Shown piece by piece: positions 53,786 through 62,248 of a stretch of DNA of 64,000 nt. The notes beneath the pieces are model-generated. The model saw only the letters and a program-made list of their open reading frames with translations, was not told the DNA's origin and made no database searches. The stretch lies in contig NZ_CP018082.1 in assembly GCF_001886715.1 (NCBI RefSeq), positions 868,001-932,000 of the forward strand. The letters are read 5' to 3'. Every line of letters starts with the position of its first letter. Positions within the stretch are counted from its first letter, which is position 1. A program made the translations under genes and the position numbers. The stretch comes from Nocardia mangyaensis. Its GTDB lineage: Bacteria; Actinomycetota; Actinomycetes; Mycobacteriales; Mycobacteriaceae.

Positions 53786-54790
53786 TCAGTCCGGTGCCAG
53801 CACGTCGGAAACCGGTGCGGTGACCTGTAATTGGGCCAGGACGAACGCGGGCGCCGCGCCGGTATCGGCGCCACCTGGCAGCGGTGACACCTCGACGTCG
53901 GCGCGCAGCCAGCCACCCGGCTCGGCGGCCAGCCGCAGCCCGGTCAGTCCGACGCGGGCGGCACCGCCCAGAATCTGTCCGCGCGCCGCGACGATCCTGG
54001 CCCGGTCCTCGGGATGTGGGATGGTGCGGTCGTCCACGCCGCGCCAGCGCAGCCCCGGTACCGGCTCGGTCACCCAGCGCACCGCGCGTACCTGCGCGGT
54101 GTCGAGGATGACCAGGTAGAGGCCGGGCTGGGAGTCGCGCAGCAGGTCGAGCGTGGTCGCCTCGAACGATTTGGGTTGCGGGGCAACGCTGTCGGTGACA
54201 TCGACGGTGAGGCCGTGCCAGGCGAACCGTCGGGGGTGCGGTCCGTTGCGCGCGGCGACGAGCAGCGACCGCGGGCCGATCGCCGAATGGACGGTCGCCA
54301 CGCCGGACCAGCGGCTGCCGGGTTCCGAACGGGTCAGCGCGGCGACGATCTCGAGGGCCCGGTCGAACCGCTCGATCCGCCGGAATATCTCGGCGCCCAC
54401 GTATTGTGCTGGGGCCGAACCGAACTGTGGTCCGAGACCTGCGGGCATGGTGCGTACCGCCCGAGTCCGCCCGTCGACCTCGAACGGCGCCACGCCGGGC
54501 TCATCGTCGGGATCGCCACCCACCCACACCTTCACCCCGTGCGTTCTGATGCCGGGCCAGACCACGGGTACCGCCCGGAACCGCAGTTGCGACCACGGAT
54601 TCCGTGATTTCGGCAGCATCAGGTCGACCGGTTCGCCGGTCTCATGGGCGGCCGCGATCATCGGTTGCAGTCGGGTCGGGATCGCCCGCCGGTACGACGC
54701 CCATTCCCGCGGGCTCGTCCCCGCGGTCAGCATCGACCACGTTTCCGGTGTGCCGAGCGTCTCCACCAGCTGCCATCGCCCGATGATCAA
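53786..54790 (-). CDS. Rv3651-like PAS/GAF-type protein
   Basis: A 334-residue protein from TTG 54790, supported by AAGGGGG seven bases upstream; no better start is in frame. The opening Gly-Arg-Trp-x-Leu-Val-Glu-Thr-Leu-Gly and the later Gly-Val-Lys-Val-Trp-Val-Gly strand resemble the Rv3651 family of Mycobacteriales (PAS-GAF-PAS-like sensor architecture). A PAS-like C-terminal part (about 220-320) has Trp-Arg-Gly-Val-Asp-Asp-Arg-Thr-Ile-Pro-His-Pro-Glu-Asp. There is no kinase or output domain, so it may bind a ligand or partner. The assignment is from memory of the family's pattern. Confidence 0.55.
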   Translation of the reverse strand: MIIGRWQLVETLGTPETWSMLTAGTSPREWASYRRAIPTRLQPMIAAAHETGEPVDLMLPKSRNPWSQLRFRAVPVVWPGIRTHGVKVWVGGDPDDEPGVAPFEVDGRTRAVRTMPAGLGPQFGSAPAQYVGAEIFRRIERFDRALEIVAALTRSEPGSRWSGVATVHSAIGPRSLLVAARNGPHPRRFAWHGLTVDVTDSVAPQPKSFEATTLDLLRDSQPGLYLVILDTAQVRAVRWVTEPVPGLRWRGVDDRTIPHPEDRARIVAARGQILGGAARVGLTGLRLAAEPGGWLRADVEVSPLPGGADTGAAPAFVLAQLQVTAPVSDVLAPD

Positions 54791-54920
54791 GTGGTACCCC
54801 CTTCACCCCGACACCGACGAACACGATGCCGATCATCGTGCCTGATCAGTTCCGCCGGGCCGGTGCCGGGGAGCTCGGATGCCCGCGACGGCACCGGTCA
54901 CCGGGGGATAGGCTCGGCGG

Positions 54921-55481
54921 ATGGACAGACCGTTGCGGTTGGAGGTCATCGTCGCCAGCCCCCGCCCCGAGCGGTTCGCGGCCGTGGTGGCGGACTGGTT
55001 TCTCGCGGCGGTGGCCCAGCGGCCGGAATTCGCGGTGGGCGTCCTGGATCTGCGCGAACTCGCCCTACCGGTCGAACTCACCGAGGCGCCGGAGGTCGAC
55101 GAATTCCGCGCGCGGATCGGTGATGCCGACGCGTTCGTGGCGGTCACCTCGGAATACAACCACGGCTACCCGGCGTCGCTGAAGACCGCGTTGGACAGCG
55201 CCAAGCGCGAATGGCGGGCCAAACCTATCGGATTCGTGTCCTACGGGGGGCTGTCGGGCGGGTTGCGCGCGGTCGAGCAACTGCGGCAGGTGGTCGCCGA
55301 GCTGCACATGGTCTCGGTGCGCGAATCGGTGAGTTTCGCCCAGGCCAAGCGCCGCTTCGACGCGACGGGCGCGACCGATGATCGCGCCGCGATCGATGCG
55401 TCGGCGCGGATGATCGATCAGTTGGCCTGGTGGGGCCGGACTTTGCGCGCCGCTCGCGCCGCCGACCCCTATCCGGGCTGA
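54921..55481 (+). CDS. NAD(P)H-dependent FMN reductase
   Basis: A 186-residue flavodoxin-like oxidoreductase. Strand Leu-Glu-Val-Ile-Val-Ala-Ser-Pro-Arg-Pro begins the FMN phosphate loop. Thr-Ser-Glu-Tyr-Asn-His-Gly-Tyr-Pro-Ala-Ser-Leu-Lys near residue 75 is the diagnostic flavin-binding motif, and Val-Ser-Tyr-Gly-Gly-Leu-Ser-Gly-Gly follows the third strand. It probably reduces flavins, quinones or azo compounds in the cytosol. It converges with the ESX-4 eccE four bases away. Confidence 0.88.
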   Translation: MDRPLRLEVIVASPRPERFAAVVADWFLAAVAQRPEFAVGVLDLRELALPVELTEAPEVDEFRARIGDADAFVAVTSEYNHGYPASLKTALDSAKREWRAKPIGFVSYGGLSGGLRAVEQLRQVVAELHMVSVRESVSFAQAKRRFDATGATDDRAAIDASARMIDQLAWWGRTLRAARAADPYPG

Positions 55482-55485
55482 CCGG

Positions 55486-57129
55486 TCAGGCGTTGGCCAT
55501 CTGGCGCTGTCCGCGCGGCTGGCCGATATAGGTCGACTCACGCGGGATGGACACCAGGGTCAGGTTCACCCTGGTCGTCCCGGTGCGGAGCACGACGCGG
55601 TTGCCGATCGCGCCCGGCTGGAAGATCTCCAGATCGGGGCGCGAGGCGGGCCAGCCGTTCGGGTCGCCGGTGAGATAGATCGTGGTGACACCGGCGTGCG
55701 GGGCAGGGGCGAGCACGCCGTCGACGACGGTGGCGGTGAAAGCCGCGTCGGACTGGTGGGTTTCGACGGCGATGGTCAACCGCTCGGGGTTGCCGACCGT
55801 GGTCACCAGCTGCTCCCAGGCATGTGCCCGGTCGGTGCGCACGAGCACGCGCTCACCGACGGCCAGCGCCCGGAACACCAACTGCTGGGCCAGATACAGC
55901 TCACCGGCCACATAGACCGAGGAGATACCGGAACCGATGATCCTGGTGGCGACGCCGTTACCCTCGTCGTCGGAGCCGAGCAACTGCCCGCATCCGGCCG
56001 AGGGCAGGTGCAGCGCCCCGATGACATCGATCGGGTACTCGGTGGTCGGCACGGTGTCGTCCACGCCGGGCACCGCGATCGGCAGGTGCGCCAGCAGGGC
56101 GTCGCGATGGCGTCCGTTCATCGACACCATGCCCTTGGTCTTGGCCTTCTCCGGCAGCTCACGGGCGGTCAGGCGCCACGCGGCGCCGACGCTCACCGAC
56201 TCGGCATCGCTGCCGGGACGCAGCCGCACCGCGACCGTGGTCCCACGCGACGGCGCGACCCACAGCTGGGCGAGCAGATCGGAGCCGAGCTGCTTGGGAT
56301 CGACCGCGCTGCCGATGTTCACCGCGTTGCCGATCTCGGCGTACTTCCACCGCTGGCTGAGCGTACGGGGATCGAGCCCGGTGGTGATCTGCTGGACGGC
56401 CTTGCGGATCTCGGGTGCGGTCAGGATGCGGGCGTTGCAGTCGGCGTCCTCGAGCGTGCGCATGATCCGCTGGGTGGCGATGGTGACCGAGCGCGACGCG
56501 CCGTCGACGCCGCCGCCGCGACGGGCCGTGGCATCCGGGCAGCGGACCGCGTCGAAGCTGATCGCCAGCCAGACCGTGCGGTGCGCGGTCGCGGGCAGCG
56601 GGCCGAGCAGGGATTCGTAGATCGCACCCGCCGGCGTGCCGGAGCGGCTGCGGTGGCCGTGGCTGATGATGTCGATGCCGCTGAGCAGGATGTCGTGCTG
56701 GTTGAGGCAGGCGGCCAGCTCGGGCAGCGGGAGCAGATGCGAGGCGTGCACGGTGGTGCGCGCGATCCTGGTCAGCCCACCCTTGGGCGGCAGCACCTCG
56801 ACGACGGTGACCACGCGACTGCCGTCCCAGTACAGCCCGAGCGAACGGCCGTCGGTGTCCCGGAAGTCGACGGTGTCGCCGAGGGTGTACTCGCGCTTGC
56901 CGAAATACCGGCGGATGGTGACGATCCAGTCGAGCAGCGTGCGCTTGCCGATCGGGATCAGCGGCAGCAGCGCCACCCCGACGGCGATACCGAGCGACGG
57001 CAACGGACCGAGCCCGCACACCAGCGCGACGACCCCAGCGAGCAGGCCCGTGACCTGCGCGATGAGCAGCTGCGGCAGCGAAATCCGACCGAACAGCGGG
57101 CGCGGCCCCGCACCGGTGAAGTCGGCCAT
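55486..57129 (-). CDS. eccE: Type VII secretion protein EccE (ESX-4-like locus B)
   Basis: A 547-residue protein from the ATG at 57129 with GGGGAGGA upstream. Two membrane helices (about 15-62) precede the EccE domain with Gly-Leu-Tyr-Trp-Asp-Gly and Val-Val-Glu-Val-Leu, Leu-Leu-Pro-Leu-Pro-Glu-Leu-Ala-Ala-Cys-Leu and Ser-Ala-Gly-Cys-Gly-Gln-Leu-Leu-Gly. M. tuberculosis ESX-4 lacks eccE, but other Mycobacteriales keep it next to eccB4, as here. It is divergent from eccB across 113 bases, the same layout as in locus A. Confidence 0.9.
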   Translation of the reverse strand: MADFTGAGPRPLFGRISLPQLLIAQVTGLLAGVVALVCGLGPLPSLGIAVGVALLPLIPIGKRTLLDWIVTIRRYFGKREYTLGDTVDFRDTDGRSLGLYWDGSRVVTVVEVLPPKGGLTRIARTTVHASHLLPLPELAACLNQHDILLSGIDIISHGHRSRSGTPAGAIYESLLGPLPATAHRTVWLAISFDAVRCPDATARRGGGVDGASRSVTIATQRIMRTLEDADCNARILTAPEIRKAVQQITTGLDPRTLSQRWKYAEIGNAVNIGSAVDPKQLGSDLLAQLWVAPSRGTTVAVRLRPGSDAESVSVGAAWRLTARELPEKAKTKGMVSMNGRHRDALLAHLPIAVPGVDDTVPTTEYPIDVIGALHLPSAGCGQLLGSDDEGNGVATRIIGSGISSVYVAGELYLAQQLVFRALAVGERVLVRTDRAHAWEQLVTTVGNPERLTIAVETHQSDAAFTATVVDGVLAPAPHAGVTTIYLTGDPNGWPASRPDLEIFQPGAIGNRVVLRTGTTRVNLTLVSIPRESTYIGQPRGQRQMANA

Positions 57130-57242
57130 TCGTTCCTCCCCCAAGTACCCGTTTGTCGATCGACCGGTGGCCGAATGCGAGCAAGTGTTGCGGGGAACTG
57201 TACTGTGTTGCCCGGACGAGAGCACTGTTCGGGGGAGGAACC

Positions 57243-58724
57243 ATGCCTTCAAAACCCACTACACGCTGGCAGGTCAGCGGCTACCGCTTCCTGGTGCGGC
57301 GGATGGAGCACGCCCTGGTGCGCCGGGACGTGCGCATGTTGCACGACCCGATGCGCGCCCAGAGCCGCGCCTACGTGGTCGGTCTCGTGCTCGGCATCGT
57401 CGTACTGGCCGGTTGTGGTGTCCTCGCGCTGCTCAAGCCGCAGGACAAGATCGGCGACAGCAAGATCCTGATCGCCAAGGAATCCGGCGGCGTCTACGTG
57501 GTACTCGACAATGTCGTGCACCCCGCGCTCAACCTCGCCTCGGCCCGGCTCGCGGCCGGTGAAGCGTCGAAGGCCGCCATTGTCAAGGAATCCGAGCTGA
57601 GCAAGAAGCCACGCGGCCAGCTCATCGGCATCCCCGGCGCCCCGTCCTCGCTGCTCTACGACAAGGACGGCAAGGGCAGACCATGGTCGGTGTGCGACCA
57701 GCTCAAGTCCGACGGCAGCACCGACCACACCACCTCGGTACTGGCCGGCTCGCCCGAACTCGGCACCAAGGCAACGAAGCTCGAGGGTGACCAGGCGCTG
57801 CTGGTACAGGGCAAGGACTCCGCGTACCTCGTCTACGACAACAAGCGTGCCAGGGTCAACATGGACGACCCCGCGGTGACCCAGGCACTCGGCATCATCG
57901 GCGAGACCCCGCGACCGATCAGCGAGGGGCTGCTCAACGCGATTCCCGAAGTGCTGCCGATCATCTCGCCGGTGATCGCGAACCCGGGTGGTGAGCCGTC
58001 CTACAAGGTCAGCGGTCATCGCATCGGTGACATCGTCCAGGTGTTCAACGAGCCCAACCAGAACTACGTGGTGCTGCAGGACGGCCTGCAGTCGGTCTCG
58101 CCGCTGACCGCCCAGATCGTCCGCAACTCCAACGACACCACCATGCAGGGCACCACGATTCAGGCCACCGAGCGTGTTCACGGCGGAGTCTCGAATACGC
58201 TGCGGGTGCACAGCTACCCGCAGCAAGCGCCGAAGCTGGTCACCGCCAAGGACCAGCCGGTCAGTTGCTTGACCTGGCGCCCGATCGAGGGCGCGACCGA
58301 TAATGATGCGGATGGGACCGCCCGCGCCGAGCTGTCGCTGCTCACCGGCATCAGTCTTCCCCTTCCGGACGATGCGAAGCTGGTGCAGCTCGCCCAGGCT
58401 GATCAGTCGGGCCCCAATGTCGATTCTGCCTATATCCCACCTGCGACCGGCGCGTTTGTGCAGGCGACAGGGATCGAGCCCGATAGTCGTCGTAAAGACA
58501 GCATGTTCTATGTCGCCGACACTGGTGTGCGGTTTGGCATAAGGAACGCAGAAGCAGTGAAAGCGCTCGGTCTGGAGGGTATTTCGGCTGAGCCTGCGCC
58601 TTGGCCGATAGTCGGTCTACTCGCGGGCGGTCCGAGTCTCGGTCGGGAAGACGCGATGGTTGCTCATGACGGTGTCGCGCCGGACCCGTCGCCGGCGAAG
58701 CAACTCGTCGCGACAGCCAATTGA
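57243..58724 (+). CDS. eccB: Type VII secretion protein EccB (ESX-4-like locus B)
   Basis: A 493-residue protein with GGGGGAGGA as ribosome-binding site. The N-terminal signature (Val-Ser-Gly-Tyr-Arg-Phe-Leu-Val-Arg-Arg-Met-Glu-His-Ala-Leu, then His-Asp-Pro-Met-Arg) closely follows that of locus A. A membrane helix lies at about 45-65, and the rest is periplasmic with Leu-Ala-Gly-Ser-Pro-Glu-Leu-Gly. A TACTGT hexamer at 57201-57206 may be a -10 promoter element. In mycobacterial ESX-4, eccB4 likewise sits at one end pointing away from eccD-mycP. Confidence 0.95.
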   Translation: MPSKPTTRWQVSGYRFLVRRMEHALVRRDVRMLHDPMRAQSRAYVVGLVLGIVVLAGCGVLALLKPQDKIGDSKILIAKESGGVYVVLDNVVHPALNLASARLAAGEASKAAIVKESELSKKPRGQLIGIPGAPSSLLYDKDGKGRPWSVCDQLKSDGSTDHTTSVLAGSPELGTKATKLEGDQALLVQGKDSAYLVYDNKRARVNMDDPAVTQALGIIGETPRPISEGLLNAIPEVLPIISPVIANPGGEPSYKVSGHRIGDIVQVFNEPNQNYVVLQDGLQSVSPLTAQIVRNSNDTTMQGTTIQATERVHGGVSNTLRVHSYPQQAPKLVTAKDQPVSCLTWRPIEGATDNDADGTARAELSLLTGISLPLPDDAKLVQLAQADQSGPNVDSAYIPPATGAFVQATGIEPDSRRKDSMFYVADTGVRFGIRNAEAVKALGLEGISAEPAPWPIVGLLAGGPSLGREDAMVAHDGVAPDPSPAKQLVATAN

Positions 58725-58740
58725 CGTAATGAGGTAGACT

Positions 58741-58821
58741 CCAGTTGCTCATTTGGTGAGCGTGTTCGACGAAATCGCAACTGGCACAGTCGTAATACGA
58801 CGGCGAGGAGATTTCGCCGTC
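58741..58821 (+). other. Structured leader upstream of the small secreted protein
   Basis: Two inverted repeats lie between eccB and the next ATG. CCAGTTGC (58741-58748) pairs with GCAACTGG (58777-58784). GACGGCGA (58799-58806) pairs with TCGCCGTC (58814-58821), ending two bases before the GAGGAGGGG ribosome-binding region. The first could end eccB transcripts; the second could influence initiation. Confidence 0.4.
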
Positions 58822-58838
58822 TTGAGGAGGGGACCCGA

Positions 58839-59120
58839 ATGGGTATCGCAAAGAAGTCGATCGGCATGGCGTTCGTCAGCGCAGTGGCGGGGTGTGGGAT
58901 TGTCACTGCCGGAGCTGGTGTGGCGCAGGCATTGCCGAGCGGAATGTTGTCCCACAGCGACTGCGTCGCAGACGCTGAGAACAGGAACCGGGTCGCCGAG
59001 AGGAACAGGGATCCGCTCGGCACCCACGCTACGTACACCGTTTTCGTGTGTGTCCAGGATGGCAAGGACCGGCAGGGCCGACAGCTGTACAAGGTAACGA
59101 CCAAGACGGGGAACGTCTGA
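58839..59120 (+). CDS. Small secreted protein inside the ESX-4-like locus
   Basis: A 93-residue protein with a strong GAGGAGGGG site. A Lys-Lys start and a hydrophobic stretch (about 8-30) form a signal peptide, with a likely signal peptidase I cut after Ala-Gln-Ala near residue 31. Val16-Ala-Gly-Cys19 also fits a lipobox, so a lipoprotein is possible. The mature part is about 62 residues, charged, with two cysteines (near 42 and 71) that could form a disulfide. I do not recognise the family. It is enclosed by eccB and mycP and ends at a perfect hairpin. Confidence 0.75.
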   Translation: MGIAKKSIGMAFVSAVAGCGIVTAGAGVAQALPSGMLSHSDCVADAENRNRVAERNRDPLGTHATYTVFVCVQDGKDRQGRQLYKVTTKTGNV

Positions 59121-59129
59121 TCGATTCGA

Positions 59130-59170
59130 GATGAAGGGGCTGTATCTGCTGTGGATACAGCCCCTTCATC
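59130..59170. terminator. Bidirectional terminator hairpin between small secreted protein and mycP
   Basis: A perfect 17-base inverted repeat (59130-59146 and 59154-59170) with a 7-base loop, lying between convergent genes. The T-rich tail is modest, but stem length and position make it a strong two-way terminator candidate. Confidence 0.85.
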
Positions 59171-59181
59171 TGTTCAGTCAG

Positions 59182-60600
59182 CTAGAGGTCGTCGGAGGAC
59201 ATGCCGAACTTGCGGCGGATCGGAAAGGACGCAAGGACGCCGAGTACGAGAGTCACGGCGATGATTCCCGAGCCTATCAAAGCCACGTTCCGTGCGAGAT
59301 TGTCCGGCGGCGTCTGCGCGGGAGGTAGCGCGAGCTGTTCGCTGCGCGGCGGATGCACCCTCTTGGGCGGAAGCTCGTCGGGAACTTCGTGGGTCAATGC
59401 CGCGACCGGGTTCACTGCCCCATAACCGACGTAAGGGTTCCAGCCTTCGGCTGGCGAGTGGGCAGTGGCCTGCAAGCGTTTGATCACCTGCATAGCCGAG
59501 AGCTCGGGAAACCTGGCGCGGACCAGCGCAGCGACTCCCGCGACATAGGGAGCTGCGAAACTGGTTCCGCTATAAGGGGAGTGCTTCCCCTGGCCGTCGT
59601 ACTTCCCGTCGGAAATTCCGGCGGTCCGTGCGTCCAACGAGGTAATGCCCTCGCCCGGTGCGGCGACACCCACCCATGGACCGGGCACCGTGAACGCGGA
59701 CGGGGCCCCGGTGGCACCGATCGATCCAACCGAAAGCACGTACTCGTCGTACCACGCGGGGCTCACGTAGGTGCGGATGCTGTCCCAGAGGTCTTGTTCC
59801 GGCTTCAGCGGGTCGGGTTCGGGGTTCCCGGACTGGCAATTGTTGTCGGCGTTGCCTGCGGAAGAAACTATGACGGCGTCCTTCTCCAGCGTCGCATACT
59901 GGACGGCTGCTCCGAGTGCGGCGAACGCGGCTTCAGCGGCCGGGGAGCCGTTGTTGCAGGAAACCAGCGAGATATTGATGACGTTGGCTCCGAAGTCCGC
60001 GGCCCGGCGGATCGCAGCAGCGAGCGAGGAAACCTTCCCGTAGCCGTCTGGCCGGTCTTCCGCAGACTTCTCGCGACCGGCGCCCTCGGTTTGAAATAGT
60101 GCGCTGGTCTGTCGAATGCTCAAGATCCGCGCCTCGGGGGCGACCCCGGCGAATCCTTCGCCGTCGACTTCGGTGGCCCCGATGATTCCGGCTACGACGG
60201 TGCCGTGCACATCGCAGTCATCGGTACCATCGCCGCCTGCCTCTACATAGTCGCCACCGGGCATCAGACCGGGGAGCCGAGGATGCGGTGCGACACCGGT
60301 ATCGATGACCGCGACGAGCTGGCCCGCCCCGCGGGAGAACCCCCAGGCCCGCTCCAGATCGAGCGAACGTTGACTGGTCGGAACCGTTGCCGTGTTCGTC
60401 ACTGGTTCCGTCCGGTAGCACAGGCCGTTGACCCCGCTGCCACGCTCGGTCTTGTCCGGAGGCACTGCCGGATCTCCTGCGGGGAGCGCCCCCGGGTCTA
60501 TCGGTGGTGGTCGGTCAGCGTTTGCGGTGCCGCAGAGACCGAAACCAGCTGTCATGCTGACGGCCACCATCACAGCAGCCACCCGAAAGCTGCGCCTCAC
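59182..60600 (-). CDS. mycP: Type VII secretion subtilisin-like protease mycosin (ESX-4-like locus B)
   Basis: A 472-residue S8 protease with an N-terminal signal peptide (about 1-29) and a C-terminal membrane helix (about 438-460). The triad Asp100, His132 and Ser347 and the oxyanion Asn250 are all present. Compared with the locus A mycosin it has an extra loop around residues 168-187. The GTG start overlaps the eccD stop (GTGA), so the two genes are coupled, in the order eccD-mycP also seen in mycobacterial ESX-4. Confidence 0.95.
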   Translation of the reverse strand: MRRSFRVAAVMVAVSMTAGFGLCGTANADRPPPIDPGALPAGDPAVPPDKTERGSGVNGLCYRTEPVTNTATVPTSQRSLDLERAWGFSRGAGQLVAVIDTGVAPHPRLPGLMPGGDYVEAGGDGTDDCDVHGTVVAGIIGATEVDGEGFAGVAPEARILSIRQTSALFQTEGAGREKSAEDRPDGYGKVSSLAAAIRRAADFGANVINISLVSCNNGSPAAEAAFAALGAAVQYATLEKDAVIVSSAGNADNNCQSGNPEPDPLKPEQDLWDSIRTYVSPAWYDEYVLSVGSIGATGAPSAFTVPGPWVGVAAPGEGITSLDARTAGISDGKYDGQGKHSPYSGTSFAAPYVAGVAALVRARFPELSAMQVIKRLQATAHSPAEGWNPYVGYGAVNPVAALTHEVPDELPPKRVHPPRSEQLALPPAQTPPDNLARNVALIGSGIIAVTLVLGVLASFPIRRKFGMSSDDL

Positions 60601-62063
60601 AGCCCACGGACCAGCGAGTAGAGATCAGCGACCCAGAACACCAGCGGCAGCACCGCGGCCACGAAGGCGTACTCGAGCAGCTCGACCGCCCGGCGCATCG
60701 GCGGGGTGGCCGACTGGTTCGGCACGATCAGGCCGAGGACCAGCGCGGAGATCAGAATCACCAGCGCGGCGCCGAAAACCACCAGCGGCTGGCGCAGCTC
60801 GACCGCGACGCCGACCAGCATGATCAGCACGATCGCCGCGCCACCGGCGATGAGCACGATGGCCTGTTCGGCGCCGGCATAGGTGCGGCTGCGGAACATC
60901 AGCACCGCGGCGCACACCAGCGCCAGCGCGATGCCGGGCCAGTAGGCGTCCTCCGCGGTCGGGTTCACCGACAGCAGCGCGCCGACGACGGTGACCAGCG
61001 TGGTCGCGCTGACCAGACCGGCGAGGTAGTTGCGGGCCCGTTCCGACCTGGCGCGCAGCGCGTCGAGGGTGGGCAGCGCGCGATGGTCGTCGGGATCGTC
61101 CTCGGTGGGATCGATCGGGGTGCCAGGGGAGGGGACCGGCGGCAGCGGCAGCTTGGCCAGCAGCATCGAGATCCGCGGCGAGAGTGAGAGACCCGCGAGC
61201 CCGGCCGCCGCGGCGATCGCGCCGATCGCCTTGACCGGCTGCTCGGTGAGCAACCCGATCAGGGTGGCGGGAACGGTGAACACCGAGATCGTCGCCGCGC
61301 CGATGAACAGGGCGAGACCCACGCCGGTGACGCGCCAGGCGAGCACCGCGGTCGCGCCGAACAGCGCCGAGCCGAGCAGCAGGTGGGCCCAACCGTAGTG
61401 ATCGGGGACGATCAACATGCCGCCGGTGAAGGCGGCGGGCAGCGCGCAGCCGCCGAGGACGAGCGCGGCGGAGGTGTCGCCGTACATCCGGCTCAGCACC
61501 GTGCCCGCGACCACACACAGGATCGCGACGAACAACGCGAGCGAACCGGTCGCCCAGAACGGCAGCGCGTCCGGTGCGGTGAGCAGGCCGAAGCAGCCGA
61601 CCAGCATGGTGAGCGCGGCGAGGACCGAACCGGTGATCCGCGCGGTCTTCGGTGTCCAGCTGCGGTAGTGCTCGGCGTCGGCGATCGCGACGTTGTACAT
61701 GATGTCGTCGAACAGCGGGGTCGGCGCGGTGTGCGAGGCACTCTCGAGCATCAGCAGCTCGCCGTCGCGGACACCGTGCTCACCCAGGCTCAGCGAGTTC
61801 GACAGGGGCGGGTGACCGATGCGTGCGAGCACCCATTCGGCGGGCTCGTACCGTTCCCCGTCGTTGTCGAATTCATTGGACCGACTGTGCTGTGCGACCA
61901 TGTCGACCACACTCGGAATGACCAGCGCCACCGGCACATCGACCGGGATCGCCATGTCCACCTGCGTGTGCTTGGCCAGGATCGTCACCCGGGCGAGATC
62001 CGGTGCGCGAACAATGCCGCGCGCGGAATCCTCCTCGAGATGATCGAGTCGCGCGTGCGTCAA
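60597..62063 (-). CDS. eccD: Type VII secretion channel protein EccD (ESX-4-like locus B)
   Basis: A 488-residue protein read from TTG 62063, with GGGGGAG close upstream. The start is uncertain, but the family's ubiquitin-like domain begins near residue 22 (Leu-Ala-Arg-Val-Thr-Ile-Leu). Eleven or so membrane helices run from about residue 140 to the end, with a cytoplasmic loop rich in Asp/Pro near 320-345. It forms the membrane vestibule of the ESX complex. It is divergent from eccC across about 185 bases. Confidence 0.93.
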   Translation of the reverse strand: MTHARLDHLEEDSARGIVRAPDLARVTILAKHTQVDMAIPVDVPVALVIPSVVDMVAQHSRSNEFDNDGERYEPAEWVLARIGHPPLSNSLSLGEHGVRDGELLMLESASHTAPTPLFDDIMYNVAIADAEHYRSWTPKTARITGSVLAALTMLVGCFGLLTAPDALPFWATGSLALFVAILCVVAGTVLSRMYGDTSAALVLGGCALPAAFTGGMLIVPDHYGWAHLLLGSALFGATAVLAWRVTGVGLALFIGAATISVFTVPATLIGLLTEQPVKAIGAIAAAAGLAGLSLSPRISMLLAKLPLPPVPSPGTPIDPTEDDPDDHRALPTLDALRARSERARNYLAGLVSATTLVTVVGALLSVNPTAEDAYWPGIALALVCAAVLMFRSRTYAGAEQAIVLIAGGAAIVLIMLVGVAVELRQPLVVFGAALVILISALVLGLIVPNQSATPPMRRAVELLEYAFVAAVLPLVFWVADLYSLVRGL

Positions 62064-62248
62064 AACTCCCCCAACTCCGTCTCTACCTCGTGTTTCCGCT
62101 CGACCGCGCGGGCGATCGACAGTTTGCGGAACTCACCGTTCGGACAGCAGAATGCTCGACGAACCATACGACATGTCGGCCGCGACCTCTACACTGAGCC
62201 CGTCGCGAGGGCAGACAGCGGGTAGTCAAGCAGGGGGAGTCTTCGACC

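Noticed and set aside
55696..57471. A 591-codon + strand frame across eccE
   Set aside because: It is antisense to a well-supported EccE and overlaps the eccB start in another frame. The composition is typical of a shadow frame.
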